Assembly (NCBI GenBank): GCA_015493525.1
Contig: WGCY01000044.1
Location: 50,982-114,981 of the forward strand
Length of the DNA: 64,000 nt
Direction of reading: 5' to 3'
Source of the DNA: Bacteroidales bacterium
Lineage (GTDB): Bacteria > Bacteroidota > Bacteroidia > Bacteroidales > F082
Positions 43,801 to 53,663 of the stretch are shown here, piece after piece. The translations under genes were made by a program, and so were the position numbers. The notes below the pieces were generated by a model. The model had not been told where the DNA came from. It saw nothing but the letters and a program-made list of their open reading frames with translations, and ran no database searches. Positions within the stretch are counted from its first letter, which is position 1. The number at the start of each line of letters is the position of its first letter.

Positions 43801-44003
43801 TGTTGGTTATCTTTATATTCGGTGGAGAAGTAATTCGTGGCTTTGTCTTTGCCTTGCTGGTGGGTATCACCGTAGGGACTTATTCTTCCGTATTTACGGC
43901 CAGCCCCATTGCTTATGACTTGTTGCACGGCACACGCGAAGACAGGTTGATTGAAGAAAAAGAAGCCCGTTTAAACCAAAAGAAAACAAAAAAGAAAAAG
44001 TAA
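40848..44003 (+). CDS. secDF: protein translocase SecDF fusion
   Basis: The 1051-residue protein fuses SecD and SecF, which use the proton or sodium gradient to drive late steps of export through SecYEG. The SecD half has LGLDLKGGMNVVLQV and a large periplasmic P1 head with an Ala/Lys/Thr/Asn-rich insert (about residues 275-335), then six membrane helices with GMAVDANVIIYERIKEE. The SecF half has KGLDFGVDFTGGRTYVVRF, IGYSINDTVIIFDRIREN and six further helices, ending in a Lys-rich tail. Preceded by a full promoter and followed by a terminator: a single-gene unit. Confidence 0.97.
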   Translation: MQNKGAIKFFAVAFALVCLYQLSFTFMAARVKSKAKAYADNGTATQLAKKLANGNQAKEVYYLDSISKAREKYYLDSVNNEVVYNIGIGKYTYKDVKDRELNLGLDLKGGMNVVLQVKVQDIVDALAGHSKDPVFLKAMKQAAAMQTSSSKDFVTLFGQAFEKIDPNARLASIFLYEFKDKGITTTSSNAEVLSVLKKETEGAVDRTFQILRTRIDRFGVAQPNIQKLATSGRILVELPGIKDPERVRKLLQGTAKLQFWETYNFSDLYTYFDQANAKLRADELLQSDTTQAKATKNGNLSAAKKANARATADTATNSLLRKIAKDTSNRQNESASMAAYAKKNPLYAYLHPSYFQNKDGRYYPAKSARVGVAAIKDTARVNRMLAKVKGLFPRDLTLAWQVKPDPNAPNMLGLVALKASSRDGSAALGGDVISDARQDFDQNGRVTVDLQMNSQGAKVWKRITGENIGKQVAIVLDGYVYSFPVVNDQIPNGRSSISGGGMTVTEAKDLANILKAGKLPAPAKIVEEAVVGPSLGREAVKAGMNSFILAFIMVLAYMIVYYKKAGWVASLALVVNVFFLLGVLASLGAVLTLPGMAGIVLTLGMAVDANVIIYERIKEEMRAGKGLRLALSDGYRNAYSAIVDGNVTTLLTGIVLYVFGTGPIQGFATTLIIGILSSLFTAIFISRLIFEGMLKRNKPISFSYKWTANTLSQTHFNFIGMRKKAYLFSGTLILIGLVSLFTKGLDFGVDFTGGRTYVVRFDHNVNTEAIRKSLTAAFDKQAPTVKTFGPDNQIKIVTKYLVNDNRNDVDSLIQSKLYLGLKPFYKKKITFKQFTSDTEGSSKLLGILSSQKFGPTIAYDIREKAYFAIFFALLMIFIYVAVRFKNWQYGVGGVVALFHDTLITIGIFSLLNGVMPFGMQVGQSFVAAILTIIGYSINDTVIIFDRIRENVHLFPKHKLIRNMNEGLNQTLARTMNTSGTTLVVLLVIFIFGGEVIRGFVFALLVGITVGTYSSVFTASPIAYDLLHGTREDRLIEEKEARLNQKKTKKKK

Positions 44004-44028
44004 GATTCTTTTAAAATTCTTTAGGATT

Positions 44029-44062
44029 AAAAAAGTCCGGGCCGCAGGGTCCGGACTTTTTT
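44029..44062 (+). terminator. intrinsic terminator of secDF
   Basis: Stem AAAAAAGTCCGG (44029-44040) with CCGGACTTTTTT (44051-44062) and a 10-nt loop, 26 bp after the stop. Confidence 0.92.
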
Positions 44063-44274
44063 AGTGGAGTACCGTTTCGGTCTGTTGTCTGGTTCCGTTT
44101 AGAAGATGCATGCCGAGCCATATGGCGAAGGCCCGCACGTAGGATATTGTACAAGCCTGTTGTTCTGTCAAACGTTAAACCCTGAGCAACTTTTGTGCAG
44201 ACCTTTGGCTCAGCGTTGGACGTGGCGGTTATTTATTCCGTTTAATCTTCAGCGAATTTGTTTTATGGGAAGCC

Positions 44275-44450
44275 CTTTGCGGCAGGGATGGCAGCGGCAG
44301 CACCCGGTGGTGGAAGCGGATGTGAAGCAGGCAGTTTACTGCGACCGGAGGAAGCACGTAAAATGCCGTGGCGAAAAACCGTTTACGGCACCGGGACTAT
44401 AGCGGACAGCCCGTGACGGCCTTGCGGGAAGCCCCGCCCAAGAACAAAAT
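44275..44450 (+). ncRNA. GC-rich structured intergenic element, copy 2 (candidate RNA motif)
   Basis: It carries the same ordered blocks as 8260-8418: TTGCGGCAGGG, GGCAGCGGCAGC, a variable part, CTATAGCGGACAGCCCG, a GC-rich closing block (CGGGAAGCCCCGCCC) and AAGAACAAAA. A TGCCGT/ACGGCA stem forms within the variable part, where copy 1 has an unrelated stem, so structure appears conserved while sequence changes. It resembles a Flavo-1-like RNA from memory only. It lies between the secDF terminator and the str-operon promoters; 44063-44274 shows no gene. Confidence 0.5.
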
Positions 44451-44474
44451 TTTTTAATTTTTTAAACTTTTTTA

Positions 44475-44504
44475 TTGCCCGTTCAAAAAAACTTTTTACC
44501 TTTG
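44475..44504 (+). promoter_or_regulatory. distal promoter of the rpsL region
   Basis: TTG (44475-44477) and TACCTTTG (44497-44504) with 19-bp spacing, followed by CACCCC: a strong match to the Bacteroidota consensus. Predicted start near 44511, about 240 nt before rpsL. Confidence 0.75.
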
Positions 44505-44510
44505 CACCCC

Positions 44511-44680
44511 ATTTAGCGGTGATAATTAGTTAAAACTGCTGAAATAGACAAAGTTAAGGAACCTGATAAGGTAAAACGTTATAGGTTCGACGGCGATGAA
44601 AAATTCCAAAATTTCACGGCGTTGTTTTGAATAGCCAGCCTTATCATTATTTTCTCAACTTATTTTTTGTAAAAAGTATT
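44511..44680 (+). ncRNA. candidate structured leader or small RNA ahead of rpsL
   Basis: The stretch between two promoters contains no ORF but several pairing segments: AGCGGT (44515-44520) with ACTGCT (44535-44540, one G-U); GAACCT (44559-44564) with AGGTTC (44583-44588); and GATAAGG (44565-44571) with CCTTATC (44639-44645). The last two interleave, giving a pseudoknot or alternative folds. Ribosomal-protein operon leaders often carry autoregulatory sites; whether this is one, or a free RNA, is open. Confidence 0.4.
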
Positions 44681-44708
44681 TTTGTAATGAAAATATTTTG
44701 TACTTTTG
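44681..44708 (+). promoter_or_regulatory. proximal promoter of the str-S10-spc-alpha superoperon
   Basis: TTTG (44681-44684) and TACTTTTG (44701-44708) with 16-bp spacing, 43 bp before rpsL ATG 44752. Spacing is one base shorter than usual. Confidence 0.6.
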
Positions 44709-44751
44709 CGCCTCCCAAAAAGAGGATAAAAAAGAATTAATAAAGTTTGAT

Positions 44752-45129
44752 ATGCCTACAATACAACAGTTAGTAAGAAAAGGACGCAAAAAGCTGGTTG
44801 ACAAGAGCAAATCGCCTGCACTGGATTCATGTCCGCAACGTCGTGGTGTTTGTGTAAGGGTTTATACCACTACACCTAAAAAACCTAACTCTGCCATGCG
44901 TAAAGTGGCCAGGGTTCGTCTGACCAACGGAAAAGAGGTGAATGCCTACATTCCGGGCGAAGGCCATAACCTGCAGGAACACTCCATTGTTATGATTCGC
45001 GGGGGCCGTGTGAAAGACCTTCCGGGTGTTCGTTATCATATCATTCGCGGTGCTTTGGATACTTCCGGTGTGGAAGGCCGTACGCAACGCCGTTCAAAAT
45101 ATGGTACAAAACGTCCCAAGAAAAAATAA
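44752..45129 (+). CDS. rpsL: 30S ribosomal protein S12
   Basis: The 125-residue protein sits at the decoding centre of the 30S subunit. It has the conserved opening [48 protein letters not shown] with the wild-type Lys at the streptomycin-related position, and [26 protein letters not shown] 44752 is used; the open frame from 44698 overlaps the promoter. First gene of the superoperon; rpsG follows after 34 bp. Confidence 0.99.
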   Translation: MPTIQQLVRKGRKKLVDKSKSPALDSCPQRRGVCVRVYTTTPKKPNSAMRKVARVRLTNGKEVNAYIPGEGHNLQEHSIVMIRGGRVKDLPGVRYHIIRGALDTSGVEGRTQRRSKYGTKRPKKK

Positions 45130-45163
45130 CCAAAGTTTGAAAAGTATTTAAGCTCAAGATATA

Positions 45164-45637
45164 ATGAGAAAAGCAAAACCAAAAAAACGAATTATTCTGC
45201 CCGACCCGCGTTTTAACGATGTGCTGGTAACAAAGTTTGTCAACAACATCATGCTCCAGGGTAAGAAAAGCATTGCTTTTAAAATTTTCTACGATGCCAT
45301 GGACATTGTTGCAGCCAAAATCGGCGAAGACGAAAACGCCCTGGATGTGTGGAAAAAAGGTCTCGCAAATGTTACGCCTGCCGTTGAAGTCCGGAGCCGC
45401 CGTATTGGCGGGGCCACTTTTCAGATTCCCTCTGAAATCCGTGCCGGACGTAAACAATCCATTGGTATGAAAAACCTCATTGGGTTTGCCCGCAAGCGTC
45501 ACGAAAAAACCATGGGCCAGAAACTGGCCAATGAGATCCTTGCTGCATACAAGGAAGAGGGTGCTGCTTTTAAGAAAAAAGAAGATACACACCGTATGGC
45601 CGAGGCCAACAAAGCATTTTCACATTTCAGATTTTAA
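45164..45637 (+). CDS. rpsG: 30S ribosomal protein S7
   Basis: The 157-residue primary 16S rRNA-binding protein organises the head of the 30S subunit. Visible: [70 protein letters not shown] and [18 protein letters not shown]. Normal length. The short 34-bp gap from rpsL leaves little room for the S7 translational-control site known from E. coli at this junction. Confidence 0.99.
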   Translation: MRKAKPKKRIILPDPRFNDVLVTKFVNNIMLQGKKSIAFKIFYDAMDIVAAKIGEDENALDVWKKGLANVTPAVEVRSRRIGGATFQIPSEIRAGRKQSIGMKNLIGFARKRHEKTMGQKLANEILAAYKEEGAAFKKKEDTHRMAEANKAFSHFRF

Positions 45638-45663
45638 TGTTGACGCAGATTACGAAATTATAG

Positions 45664-47781
45664 ATGGCAGCTCTCGAAAAAAATAACAGCAAGTTAAGGT
45701 TTACCCGAAACATCGGGATTATGGCCCATATCGATGCCGGTAAAACGACGGTTACCGAGCGTATTCTTTTCTATACCGGAAAGAATTACAAAATCGGTGA
45801 GGTGCACGAAGGTGCTGCTACCATGGATTGGATGGTTCAGGAACAGGAGCGGGGCATTACCATTACTTCCGCCGCTACCACCGTCTTTTGGGAACTGAAC
45901 AGCAAAAAACACAAGATTAACATTATTGATACTCCCGGGCATGTCGATTTTACGGTTGAAGTAGAACGTTCGTTGCGTGTGCTGGATGGTGCAGTCGGCC
46001 TGTTTTGTGCCGTTGGTGGTGTGGAACCGCAGTCGGAAACGGTGTGGAGGCAAGCCAACAAATACAATGTGCCCCGTATCAGTTTTGTGAACAAAATGGA
46101 CCGTTCCGGTGCCGATTTCTTTGGCGTTATCGAACAGATTAAAGACAGGCTGCATGCCAATCCGGTTCCGATTCAGATTCCCATTGGTGCCGAAGATGAT
46201 TTTCAGGGCGTTGTTGACCTGGTAAAAAATAAAGCTTTTGTCTGGGACGATTCCACGCAAGGCGTTAAGATTGTGGAGATTCCCATTCCCGAAGACCTTG
46301 TTGATACTGTGTATGAGTACCGTATGAAACTCATTGAAGGCGTGGCCGAAGAAAGCGACGAGCTTCTTGAGAAATTCATGGAAGATCCTGATTCTATTAC
46401 CGAACAGGAGATGATTGATGTTATTCGGAGGGCAACACTCGACATGCGGATTACACCGGTTATGTGTGGCTCGGCCTTTAAAAACAAAGGCATTCAGATG
46501 TTGCTCAATGCCATTATCGAGTTTCTGCCCAGTCCGCTGGATGTAGATTCGGTAAAAGGTATCAATCCGAAAACCGAAAAAGAAGAATACAGAAGTCCCG
46601 ATCCGAACGATAATTTTTCGGCTTTGGCATTTAAAATAGCTACCGACCCGTACATGGGCCGTCTTTGTTTTTTCCGCGTTTACTCCGGGACGCTTAAATC
46701 GGGTTCTTACATTTTGAATGTGAATACCGGGAAAAAGGAACGGATTAGCCGTATCATGCAGATGCATGCCAACAAGCAGAATCCGCTGGACAAAATTGAA
46801 GCCGGTGATATCGGTGCTGCCGTTGGTTTTAAAACCATTCGTACCGGTGATACGTTAACCGACGAAAAACACCCCATCATACTGGAATCCATTACTTTTC
46901 CCGATCCTGTTATCAGTGTGGCCATTGAGCCTAAAACACAGGGCGACATGGAGAAAATGGGTGCTGCTTTGGCAAAACTTGCTGAAGAAGACCCAACGTT
47001 CAAAGTTCGTTCTGATGAAAATTCTGGACAGACGATTATTTCCGGTATGGGCGAATTGCACCTGGACATCCTTATAGATCGTTTGAAACGTGAATTTAAG
47101 GTAGAATGTCAGGTGGGTAATCCACAGGTTGCTTATAAAGAGGCTATTACTACTTCTGTTTTGCACAAGGAAGTTTACAAGAAACAAACCGGTGGCCGGG
47201 GTAAATTCGCCGACATCCAGTTTGAACTTTCTCCTGCCCAGGGCGATGAGTTGGGCCTTGAATTTGTTGACGAAGTAAAAGGCGGTAACATTCCGAGAGA
47301 ATTTATTCCTTCGGTGAAAAAAGGTTTTGAAGCAGCCATGCAAAATGGTGTTTTGGCCGGCTATCCTGTTGAAAGTATGCGTGTCCGGTTGATTGATGGT
47401 AGTTTCCATCCGGTCGATTCCGACCAGCTCTCTTTTGAGATGGCTGCCAAACGTGGATTTAAATCTGCTGCCCGCAAAGCCAAATCTGTGTTGCTTGAGC
47501 CCATTATGAAGTTGGAGGTGGTTACCCCTGATGAGTACGTGGGCGATGTTACTGGCGATTTGAACAGGCGCAGGGCTATTTTGGAAGACATAACGACCAA
47601 AACAGGTTTCCAGGTGGTGAAAGCCAAAGTTCCGTTATCGGAGATGTTTGGTTACGTTACTTCGTTACGTACACTCTCTTCGGGACGTGCTTCTTCCACC
47701 ATGGAATTTGACAGTTATAAAGCAACTCCGGCTTCTATTGCCGAGGAGGTTATAAATAAGATAAAAGGTATTGTTAGTTAA
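45664..47781 (+). CDS. fusA: elongation factor G
   Basis: The 705-residue GTPase translocates tRNA and mRNA on the ribosome and helps recycle it. GTPase motifs are [22 protein letters not shown] (G1), [12 protein letters not shown] (G2), [21 protein letters not shown] (G3) and NKMDRSGAD (G4). Domain IV has [12 protein letters not shown] and [23 protein letters not shown]. Length fits the canonical translocase rather than a shortened paralogue. It follows rpsG by 26 bp; no tuf gene follows, and the operon passes straight into rpsJ. Confidence 0.98.
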   Translation: MAALEKNNSKLRFTRNIGIMAHIDAGKTTVTERILFYTGKNYKIGEVHEGAATMDWMVQEQERGITITSAATTVFWELNSKKHKINIIDTPGHVDFTVEVERSLRVLDGAVGLFCAVGGVEPQSETVWRQANKYNVPRISFVNKMDRSGADFFGVIEQIKDRLHANPVPIQIPIGAEDDFQGVVDLVKNKAFVWDDSTQGVKIVEIPIPEDLVDTVYEYRMKLIEGVAEESDELLEKFMEDPDSITEQEMIDVIRRATLDMRITPVMCGSAFKNKGIQMLLNAIIEFLPSPLDVDSVKGINPKTEKEEYRSPDPNDNFSALAFKIATDPYMGRLCFFRVYSGTLKSGSYILNVNTGKKERISRIMQMHANKQNPLDKIEAGDIGAAVGFKTIRTGDTLTDEKHPIILESITFPDPVISVAIEPKTQGDMEKMGAALAKLAEEDPTFKVRSDENSGQTIISGMGELHLDILIDRLKREFKVECQVGNPQVAYKEAITTSVLHKEVYKKQTGGRGKFADIQFELSPAQGDELGLEFVDEVKGGNIPREFIPSVKKGFEAAMQNGVLAGYPVESMRVRLIDGSFHPVDSDQLSFEMAAKRGFKSAARKAKSVLLEPIMKLEVVTPDEYVGDVTGDLNRRRAILEDITTKTGFQVVKAKVPLSEMFGYVTSLRTLSSGRASSTMEFDSYKATPASIAEEVINKIKGIVS

Positions 47782-47792
47782 ATCTATATAAA

Positions 47793-48098
47793 GTGAGCCA
47801 AAGAATCAGAATAAAACTAAAATCTTACGATCACAACCTGGTTGACAAGTCAGCTGAGAAGATCGTGAAGACGGTAAAATCGACAGGTGCCGTGGTGAGT
47901 GGCCCTATCCCTTTACCCACACACAAAAAAATATACACGGTGAACCGTTCCACTTTTGTGAACAAAAAAGCACGCGAACAGTTCCAGCTTGACACTTACA
48001 AACGGTTGATGGATGTGTATAATTCCTCTTCAAAAACCATTGACGCGCTTATGAAACTTGAGCTGCCCAGTGGTGTTGAAGTAGAAATCAAAGTTTGA
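47793..48098 (+). CDS. rpsJ: 30S ribosomal protein S10
   Basis: The 101-residue protein (also NusE in antitermination) begins with GTG 47793, giving the standard N-terminus [20 protein letters not shown]; no in-frame ATG would preserve that start. Further family marks are [30 protein letters not shown] and [21 protein letters not shown]. The gene begins 11 bp after fusA, fusing the S10 operon to the str operon. Confidence 0.98.
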   Translation: MSQRIRIKLKSYDHNLVDKSAEKIVKTVKSTGAVVSGPIPLPTHKKIYTVNRSTFVNKKAREQFQLDTYKRLMDVYNSSSKTIDALMKLELPSGVEVEIKV

Positions 48099-48129
48099 TA
48101 AACAATAATAGGCTTAAAGAAATAAAGCA

Positions 48130-48753
48130 ATGTCAGGAATAATTGGAAAAAAAATAGGTATGACCAGTGTCTATGACGAGAACGGGAAAAATATTCCCTG
48201 TACCGTCATCGAGGCCGGCCCGTGTGTGGTCTCGCAGGTGCGGACCATCGAAAAGGACGGGTATTCGGCCATTCAGCTGGCTTATGGAGATAAGAAAGAG
48301 AAGCATACCACGAAGGCCATGAAAGGCCATTTTGCTGCCGCCAAATCTACTCCTAAAAAGGTAGTTGCCGAATTTACACGTTTTCGTGATAAGAGGGCCC
48401 ATGGCGAGATAGTAACAGTCGAAGTTTTTTCGGAAGGCGAATTTGTTGACGTGGTAGGTACCTCCAAAGGAAAAGGATTTCAGGGCGTTGTAAAACGTTA
48501 TAACTTCAGGGGCGTTAATGATGCTACCCATGGTCAGCACAACCGCCTCAGGGCCCCTGGTTCATTGGGCGCATCCTCCTATCCTTCACGTGTTTTCAAA
48601 GGAATGCGCATGGCCGGCCGTACAGGTGGCAACCGCGTGAAAATGATTAACCTGAAAGTGATCAAAATTATTCCCGAGAAAAATTTATTAGTTGTTAAAG
48701 GTGCCGTTCCCGGTCCTAATAATTCATACGTAATTGTAGAAAGATGGAATTAG
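48130..48753 (+). CDS. rplC: 50S ribosomal protein L3
   Basis: The 207-residue early-assembly protein binds 23S rRNA near the peptidyl-transferase centre. Marks: [36 protein letters not shown], and [19 protein letters not shown], the loop reaching toward the active site. Its 3' end overlaps rplD by 10 bp. Confidence 0.98.
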   Translation: MSGIIGKKIGMTSVYDENGKNIPCTVIEAGPCVVSQVRTIEKDGYSAIQLAYGDKKEKHTTKAMKGHFAAAKSTPKKVVAEFTRFRDKRAHGEIVTVEVFSEGEFVDVVGTSKGKGFQGVVKRYNFRGVNDATHGQHNRLRAPGSLGASSYPSRVFKGMRMAGRTGGNRVKMINLKVIKIIPEKNLLVVKGAVPGPNNSYVIVERWN

Positions 48754-49367
48754 CAGTTGTAAAAATAAACGGAGAAGATACCGGTCGCAAAGTCGTGTTG
48801 GCAGATTCCATTTTCGGAATTGAGCCCAACGACCATGCCATTTACCTCGATGTAAAGCATATCATGGCCAACAAGCGTCAGGGTACTTCCGATTCGAGAG
48901 AGCGCAGCGATGTCAGGGGCAGTACCCGGAAAATTAAACGTCAGAAAGGTACCGGTACGGCACGTTCAGGCGATATCAAAAGTCCTATTTTCCGTGGTGG
49001 TGGCCGTGTTTTCGGACCTCATCCGCGCGACTATATTACGAAAGTAAACAAAAAGGTTAAAAAGCTTGCCAGAAAATCCGCGCTTACATATAAAGCAAAG
49101 GATAACGAGATTATGGTGGTGGAAGATTTCAAAATGGAAATTGCCAAAACCAAAGAGTATCTCGGCATACTCACCAACCTTAAGCTGAATGATCAGAAAA
49201 CTTTGCTGGTTGTCAACGATGTCGATGAAAAACTTTATCGCGCTTCACGCAACCTTCCCAAGGCAAAAGTACTCCGCGCCTCCTCATTGAATACCTATGA
49301 TATCCTTAACGGCGGGAAACTTATTTTTACCGAAGGTGCGGTAAAGGCAACTGAAGAATTGTTTTAA
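48744..49367 (+). CDS. rplD: 50S ribosomal protein L4
   Basis: The 207-residue protein has a globular domain and an extended loop lining the exit tunnel ([41 protein letters not shown]). The C-terminal half contains [14 protein letters not shown] [18 protein letters not shown]. In E. coli L4 represses the S10 operon; no equivalent leader exists here because rpsJ lies 11 bp after fusA. Overlaps rplC by 10 bp. Confidence 0.98.
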   Translation: MELAVVKINGEDTGRKVVLADSIFGIEPNDHAIYLDVKHIMANKRQGTSDSRERSDVRGSTRKIKRQKGTGTARSGDIKSPIFRGGGRVFGPHPRDYITKVNKKVKKLARKSALTYKAKDNEIMVVEDFKMEIAKTKEYLGILTNLKLNDQKTLLVVNDVDEKLYRASRNLPKAKVLRASSLNTYDILNGGKLIFTEGAVKATEELF

Positions 49368-49387
49368 AAAGTATAAATCCGAATAAG

Positions 49388-49678
49388 ATGGGTGTAATAT
49401 TTAAACCGGTAATAACAGAGAAGATGACCGCCAAAGGCGAAAGTCTTAACCAATTTGGCTTTATTGTTGACAAACGCGCCAACAAATTGCAGATAAAAAG
49501 CGAAATTCAGGACTTGTACAACGTGGAAGTTGTTTCTGTTAATACCATGAATTATTCCGGCAAAAGTAAGTCAAGAAATACCAAGTCAGGAATTATTTTT
49601 GGCAGGAGCAACGCTTTTAAGAAAGCCGTTGTAACCCTCGCCGAAGGAGATACAATTGATTTTTTTAGCAACATCTAG
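49388..49678 (+). CDS. rplW: 50S ribosomal protein L23
   Basis: The 96-residue protein lies at the tunnel exit where signal recognition particle and trigger factor dock. Opening MGVIFKPVITEKMTAKGE and central IKSEIQDLYNVEVVSVNTMNYSGKSK are typical. Length normal. Second-to-last residues SNI differ from longer homologues but do not suggest truncation. Confidence 0.97.
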   Translation: MGVIFKPVITEKMTAKGESLNQFGFIVDKRANKLQIKSEIQDLYNVEVVSVNTMNYSGKSKSRNTKSGIIFGRSNAFKKAVVTLAEGDTIDFFSNI

Positions 49679-49687
49679 ACTAAAGAC

Positions 49688-50509
49688 ATGGCTCTAAAGA
49701 AATATAAACCGACAACACCAGGTCAGCGCTTTAAAATAATCAGCGCTTTCGATGACATTACTGCCAAAAAGCCTGAAAAGAGCTTGCTGGGCAAGAAAAG
49801 AAGTACTGGTGGACGTAACAACGAAGGTAGAATGACTATTCGCAATGTGGGCGGAGGTCATAAACAGAGATATAGAATCATCGACTTCAAACGTGATAAG
49901 GAAGGTGTTCAGGGTACCGTTAAGACCATCGAGTATGATCCAAACCGTACAGCACGTATCGCCCTTATCCATTATGCCGATGGCGAAAAACGGTATATCA
50001 TTGCCCCCCAGGGTTTGACGGTTGGGCAAAAGATTAATTCCGGCAAAGGAGTTGCCCCTGAAGTGGGAAACACCATGTACCTGAGCGAAGTTCCTTTCGG
50101 GACCGTTATTCATAATATTGAATTACGTCCCGGACAAGGTGCAAAAATGGCCCGTAGTGCCGGCTCGTATGCTCAGCTTATGTCGCGTGATGGCAAATTT
50201 GCCATTATCAAAATGCCTTCCGGTGAGACGCGTATGATCCTTCAAACATGTAAGGCTACCATTGGCATGGTTTCTAATGGCGACCATCAACTGGAAAAAT
50301 CGGGCAAAGCAGGCCGTAACCGCTGGTTAGGCCGTCGCCCGCGTGTTCGTGGCGTAGTTATGAACCCTGTGGATCACCCCATGGGTGGTGGCGAAGGCCG
50401 CGCCTCAGGTGGACATCCCCGTTCAAGAAAAGGCTTGCCGGCTAAAGGTTATAAAACCCGTGCCAAAAAGAAAGCTTCGAGCAGGTATATTATTGAAAAA
50501 AGAAAATAA
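49688..50509 (+). CDS. rplB: 50S ribosomal protein L2
   Basis: The 273-residue protein is needed for subunit association and peptidyl-transferase activity. Marks: [61 protein letters not shown] [19 protein letters not shown], and [21 protein letters not shown] with the conserved His. Normal length; 9 bp after rplW. Confidence 0.99.
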   Translation: MALKKYKPTTPGQRFKIISAFDDITAKKPEKSLLGKKRSTGGRNNEGRMTIRNVGGGHKQRYRIIDFKRDKEGVQGTVKTIEYDPNRTARIALIHYADGEKRYIIAPQGLTVGQKINSGKGVAPEVGNTMYLSEVPFGTVIHNIELRPGQGAKMARSAGSYAQLMSRDGKFAIIKMPSGETRMILQTCKATIGMVSNGDHQLEKSGKAGRNRWLGRRPRVRGVVMNPVDHPMGGGEGRASGGHPRSRKGLPAKGYKTRAKKKASSRYIIEKRK

Positions 50510-50536
50510 TCTTAGCTGAATTTAACTGATACTAAT

Positions 50537-50815
50537 ATGAGCCGTTCATTAAAAAAAGGACCCTACATTCATTATAAACTTGAAAAAAAGGTTTTGGCTA
50601 ACGTTGAAGCAAAGAAGAAGACGATTATCAAAACATGGTCGCGCGCTTCAATGATTTCTCCTGATTTTGTTGGCCAGACTATTGCTGTGCATAACGGGAA
50701 TAAATTTATCCCTGTTTACATTACAGAAAATATGGTAGGGCATAAACTGGGAGAATTTGCCCCCACACGGATCTTCCGTGGTCATGCAGGTAAAAAAGAT
50801 AAAGGTAGAAAATAA
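50537..50815 (+). CDS. rpsS: 30S ribosomal protein S19
   Basis: The 92-residue protein binds 16S rRNA in the head with S13. Marks: [67 protein letters not shown] (read in parts). Normal length and place between rplB and rplV. Confidence 0.98.
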   Translation: MSRSLKKGPYIHYKLEKKVLANVEAKKKTIIKTWSRASMISPDFVGQTIAVHNGNKFIPVYITENMVGHKLGEFAPTRIFRGHAGKKDKGRK

Positions 50816-50827
50816 AGCACAATAACA

Positions 50828-51274
50828 ATGGGATCTAGAAAACATAACAGTGCTGAAAAGCGTAAAGAAGAGCGTAAGACTCAATATATTGCACGTTTGC
50901 GTAATGTGCCTACCTCACCCCGCAAGATGCGTTTGGTAGCTGATTTGGTGAGGGGCATGGATGCAGAAAGGGCTTTGCATGTGTTGGAACATACACAGAA
51001 AGAAGCTGCCGGACGTGTTTTTAAATTGCTTCGGTCGGCCATTGCCAACTGGGAAGTCAAAAACGAAGGCTCACGTATTGAAGATAACCAACTCTACATT
51101 AAACAAATTAGTGTTGACAGCGGGCGTATGTTGAAACGTATTCAACCTGCCCCCCAGGGACGTGCACATCGTATCCGTAAACGTTCAAACCATGTTACAC
51201 TTGTTTTGGGCAACAGGGTGGAAGAAATGAAAGCAGCTGAAAATGTGGTTGCCGAAACAACGAATAAAGAATAA
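50828..51274 (+). CDS. rplV: 50S ribosomal protein L22
   Basis: The 148-residue protein contacts all 23S rRNA domains; its hairpin lines the exit tunnel. Marks: [34 protein letters not shown], and the hairpin [27 protein letters not shown] (read in parts). A basic N-terminal extension of about 20 residues ([17 protein letters not shown]) precedes the core, which is longer than in E. coli. Confidence 0.98.
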   Translation: MGSRKHNSAEKRKEERKTQYIARLRNVPTSPRKMRLVADLVRGMDAERALHVLEHTQKEAAGRVFKLLRSAIANWEVKNEGSRIEDNQLYIKQISVDSGRMLKRIQPAPQGRAHRIRKRSNHVTLVLGNRVEEMKAAENVVAETTNKE

Positions 51275-51299
51275 TTAACATCTCTAACAATATAGATTA

Positions 51300-52016
51300 A
51301 TGGGACAAAAAACTAATCCAATAGGACTCAGGTTAGGAATCATCAAAGGATGGGACTCATACTGGTATGGTGGAAAGAACTTCTCTGAAAAGCTCGTTGA
51401 AGATAATGCCATTCGCAAGTACCTGAGTGCCCGTCTTGCAAAAGCCGGAATCTCCAAAATAATGATTCAGCGTACCTTAAAAATGGTTACTGTTACCGTT
51501 TTTACTGCACGTCCTGGTATTATTATCGGAAAAGGCGGCTCTGAAGTGGACAAGTTGAAAGAGGAGTTGAAAAAACTCACCAACAAGGAAGTCCAAATCA
51601 ATATCTCAGAAATCAGACGTCCCGAATTGGATGCCAAACTGGTGGCCAGCAACATTGCCCGGCAGATTGAAGGAAGGGTTTCTTTCCGTCGTGCCATTAA
51701 AACATCGATTGCTTCCAGTATGCGTTTGGGTGCCGGTGGTATTAAGGTAGTGATTTCCGGCCGTGTAGGCGGTGCCGAAATGGCCCGTAGCGAAATGTAC
51801 AAAGAGGGACGTATCCCATTGCATACACTGCGTGCCGACATCGACTATTCGCTTGTTGAAGCCCATACCACTTATGGCCGTGTTGGTATCAAAGTATGGA
51901 TTTTTAAAGGCGAAATTTACGGACGGCCCGACCTCGTTTCTATTGTTGAGAAAAGTGCAGGCCGGCAGAGAGGCCCTGTCCGTGGTGGTGGCAGCAGGCA
52001 GAGGAGAAGAAGATAA
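51300..52016 (+). CDS. rpsC: 30S ribosomal protein S3
   Basis: The 238-residue protein lines the mRNA entry channel and has helicase activity with S4/S5. Marks: [20 protein letters not shown], the KH domain with [20 protein letters not shown] (GxxG), and [21 protein letters not shown]. The C-terminus ends [11 protein letters not shown]. Normal length and order. Confidence 0.99.
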   Translation: MGQKTNPIGLRLGIIKGWDSYWYGGKNFSEKLVEDNAIRKYLSARLAKAGISKIMIQRTLKMVTVTVFTARPGIIIGKGGSEVDKLKEELKKLTNKEVQINISEIRRPELDAKLVASNIARQIEGRVSFRRAIKTSIASSMRLGAGGIKVVISGRVGGAEMARSEMYKEGRIPLHTLRADIDYSLVEAHTTYGRVGIKVWIFKGEIYGRPDLVSIVEKSAGRQRGPVRGGGSRQRRRR

Positions 52017-52049
52017 TAGCATTGATAATATTTTAAAGGAAACAAAGAA

Positions 52050-52472
52050 ATGTTACAACCGAAGAAAACTAAATATAGGAAACAGCAGAAAGGCCGCATG
52101 AAAGGCAATGCACATCGCGGTGCCCAGCTGGCTTTCGGCTCTTTTGGTATCAAAACCATGGACGAAGCGTGGCTGACTGGTCGTCAGATTGAAGCTGCCC
52201 GTCAGGCTGTTACCCGTTATATGAAACGTCAGGGACAAATTTGGATTCGTATTTTTCCGGACAAACCCGTTACCAAGAAACCTGCAGAGGTACGTATGGG
52301 TAAAGGAAAAGGTGCCCCCGAATTGTTCGTTGCACGTGTTACTCCCGGCAGAATTCTGTTTGAGGCCGAAGGTGTTCCTTTGGATATCGCCAAAGAGGCT
52401 ATGCGCCTCGCCGCCCAGAAATTGCCTGTGAAAACAAAATTTGTTGTCAGACGTGATTACGTCGAAAATTAA
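52050..52472 (+). CDS. rplP: 50S ribosomal protein L16
   Basis: The 140-residue protein is near the A site of the 50S subunit. Marks: [39 protein letters not shown] [18 protein letters not shown], and [24 protein letters not shown]. Normal length; follows rpsC by 33 bp. Confidence 0.99.
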   Translation: MLQPKKTKYRKQQKGRMKGNAHRGAQLAFGSFGIKTMDEAWLTGRQIEAARQAVTRYMKRQGQIWIRIFPDKPVTKKPAEVRMGKGKGAPELFVARVTPGRILFEAEGVPLDIAKEAMRLAAQKLPVKTKFVVRRDYVEN

Positions 52473-52480
52473 TAAACACT

Positions 52481-52687
52481 ATGAAACAGGAAGTTGTTAA
52501 AGAAATGAGTACGGCTGATATCGTGGACAGGTTGGCTGAAGAAAAAAAACACCTGACCCGGATGAGATTAAATCATGCTGTTTCGCCTTTAGAAAATCCT
52601 CAGGTTATTGTTGAGAGCAAAAAAACAATTGCCCGCATGAAAACCGAACTGAGGAGAAGAGAATTAGAGGAAACAAACAATAAGTAA
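52481..52687 (+). CDS. rpmC: 50S ribosomal protein L29
   Basis: The 68-residue helical-hairpin protein lies near the tunnel exit beside L23. It matches the family in [32 protein letters not shown], read in parts, and [13 protein letters not shown]. The frame starts [13 protein letters not shown]; the first Met is used since it keeps the conserved KEM/LS start context. Position between rplP and rpsQ confirms identity. Confidence 0.96.
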   Translation: MKQEVVKEMSTADIVDRLAEEKKHLTRMRLNHAVSPLENPQVIVESKKTIARMKTELRRRELEETNNK

Positions 52688-52695
52688 GCACTACA

Positions 52696-52953
52696 ATGGA
52701 AAAGAGAAATCTTAGAAAAGAGAGAATTGGTCTCGTCGTCAGCAATAAAATGGATAAGTCGATTGTCGTTACAATTGAACGCCAGTTTAAACATCCCGTT
52801 TACGGAAAGTTTATTAAGAAGACCAATAAGTTTATTGCCCATGACGAAAAAAATGAATGCAATATCGGCGATACCGTGCGCATTATGGAAACACGTCCTC
52901 TGAGCAAGAATAAAAATTGGAGATTAGTAGAAATTATAGAAAGAGCTAAATAA
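52696..52953 (+). CDS. rpsQ: 30S ribosomal protein S17
   Basis: The 85-residue OB-fold protein binds 16S rRNA early in assembly. Marks: [40 protein letters not shown] and [20 protein letters not shown]. Normal length; 8 bp after rpmC and 2 bp before rplN. Confidence 0.98.
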   Translation: MEKRNLRKERIGLVVSNKMDKSIVVTIERQFKHPVYGKFIKKTNKFIAHDEKNECNIGDTVRIMETRPLSKNKNWRLVEIIERAK

Positions 52954-52955
52954 CC

Positions 52956-53324
52956 ATGGTACAACAAGAATCAAGACTTGCGGTTGCTGACAATAGCGGA
53001 GCCAAAGAAGTACTGGTCATCAGGGTGCTTGGCGGTACAAAGAAAAGATATGCCTCTGTGGGCGATCAGATCGTTGTTACTGTAAAACACGCTATCCCGT
53101 CCGGTAATGTGAAAAAAGGTGCTGTAGCAAAAGCTGTAGTTGTCCGGACCAAAAAAGAAATCAGAAGAAATGATGGATCTTATATCCGGTTCGATGATAA
53201 TGCCTGTGTTTTGCTGAATACTACCGGCGAGATGATGGGAACCCGTATCTTCGGCCCTGTGGCCAGAGAATTACGTGAGAAACAATACATGAAAATTGTA
53301 TCACTTGCACCAGAGGTGCTTTAA
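52956..53324 (+). CDS. rplN: 50S ribosomal protein L14
   Basis: The 122-residue protein forms part of an intersubunit bridge and the docking site of RsfS. Marks: [61 protein letters not shown] and [15 protein letters not shown]. Normal length. Confidence 0.99.
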   Translation: MVQQESRLAVADNSGAKEVLVIRVLGGTKKRYASVGDQIVVTVKHAIPSGNVKKGAVAKAVVVRTKKEIRRNDGSYIRFDDNACVLLNTTGEMMGTRIFGPVARELREKQYMKIVSLAPEVL

Positions 53325-53342
53325 CATAGAAAGAAACTAGAT

Positions 53343-53663
53343 ATGGCAAAGTTGCATATTAAAAAAGGTGATAATGTGATGGTCATTGCCGGAAACGACA
53401 AAGGACGCTCAGGTAAGGTTCTTGCCGTTATTGCCGAAAAAAACAGGGCCATCGTCGAAGGTGTGAACATGATTTCAAAACACACCAAACCCAATGCGGA
53501 TTACCCTAACGGCGGTATTATTAAAAAAGAGGCAGCTATCCACCTTTCCAACCTGAAAGTGATAGATGAATCCGGAACGCCTACCCGTGTTGGCCGTAAG
53601 ATGGATGAAAAAACAGGAAAATCAGTTCGTTACTCTAAAAAATCAGGGGAGGTGATAAAATAA
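53343..53663 (+). CDS. rplX: 50S ribosomal protein L24
   Basis: The 106-residue assembly initiator has a KOW motif in [20 protein letters not shown] followed by [20 protein letters not shown] and [15 protein letters not shown]. Its last base is shared with the ATG of rplE (TAATG), coupling the genes. Confidence 0.98.
   Translation: MAKLHIKKGDNVMVIAGNDKGRSGKVLAVIAEKNRAIVEGVNMISKHTKPNADYPNGGIIKKEAAIHLSNLKVIDESGTPTRVGRKMDEKTGKSVRYSKKSGEVIK

Noticed and set aside
44106..44402. 98-codon plus-strand ORF before rpsL
   Set aside because: It runs through the GC-rich structured element without motif or plausible start; the element is better seen as non-coding.
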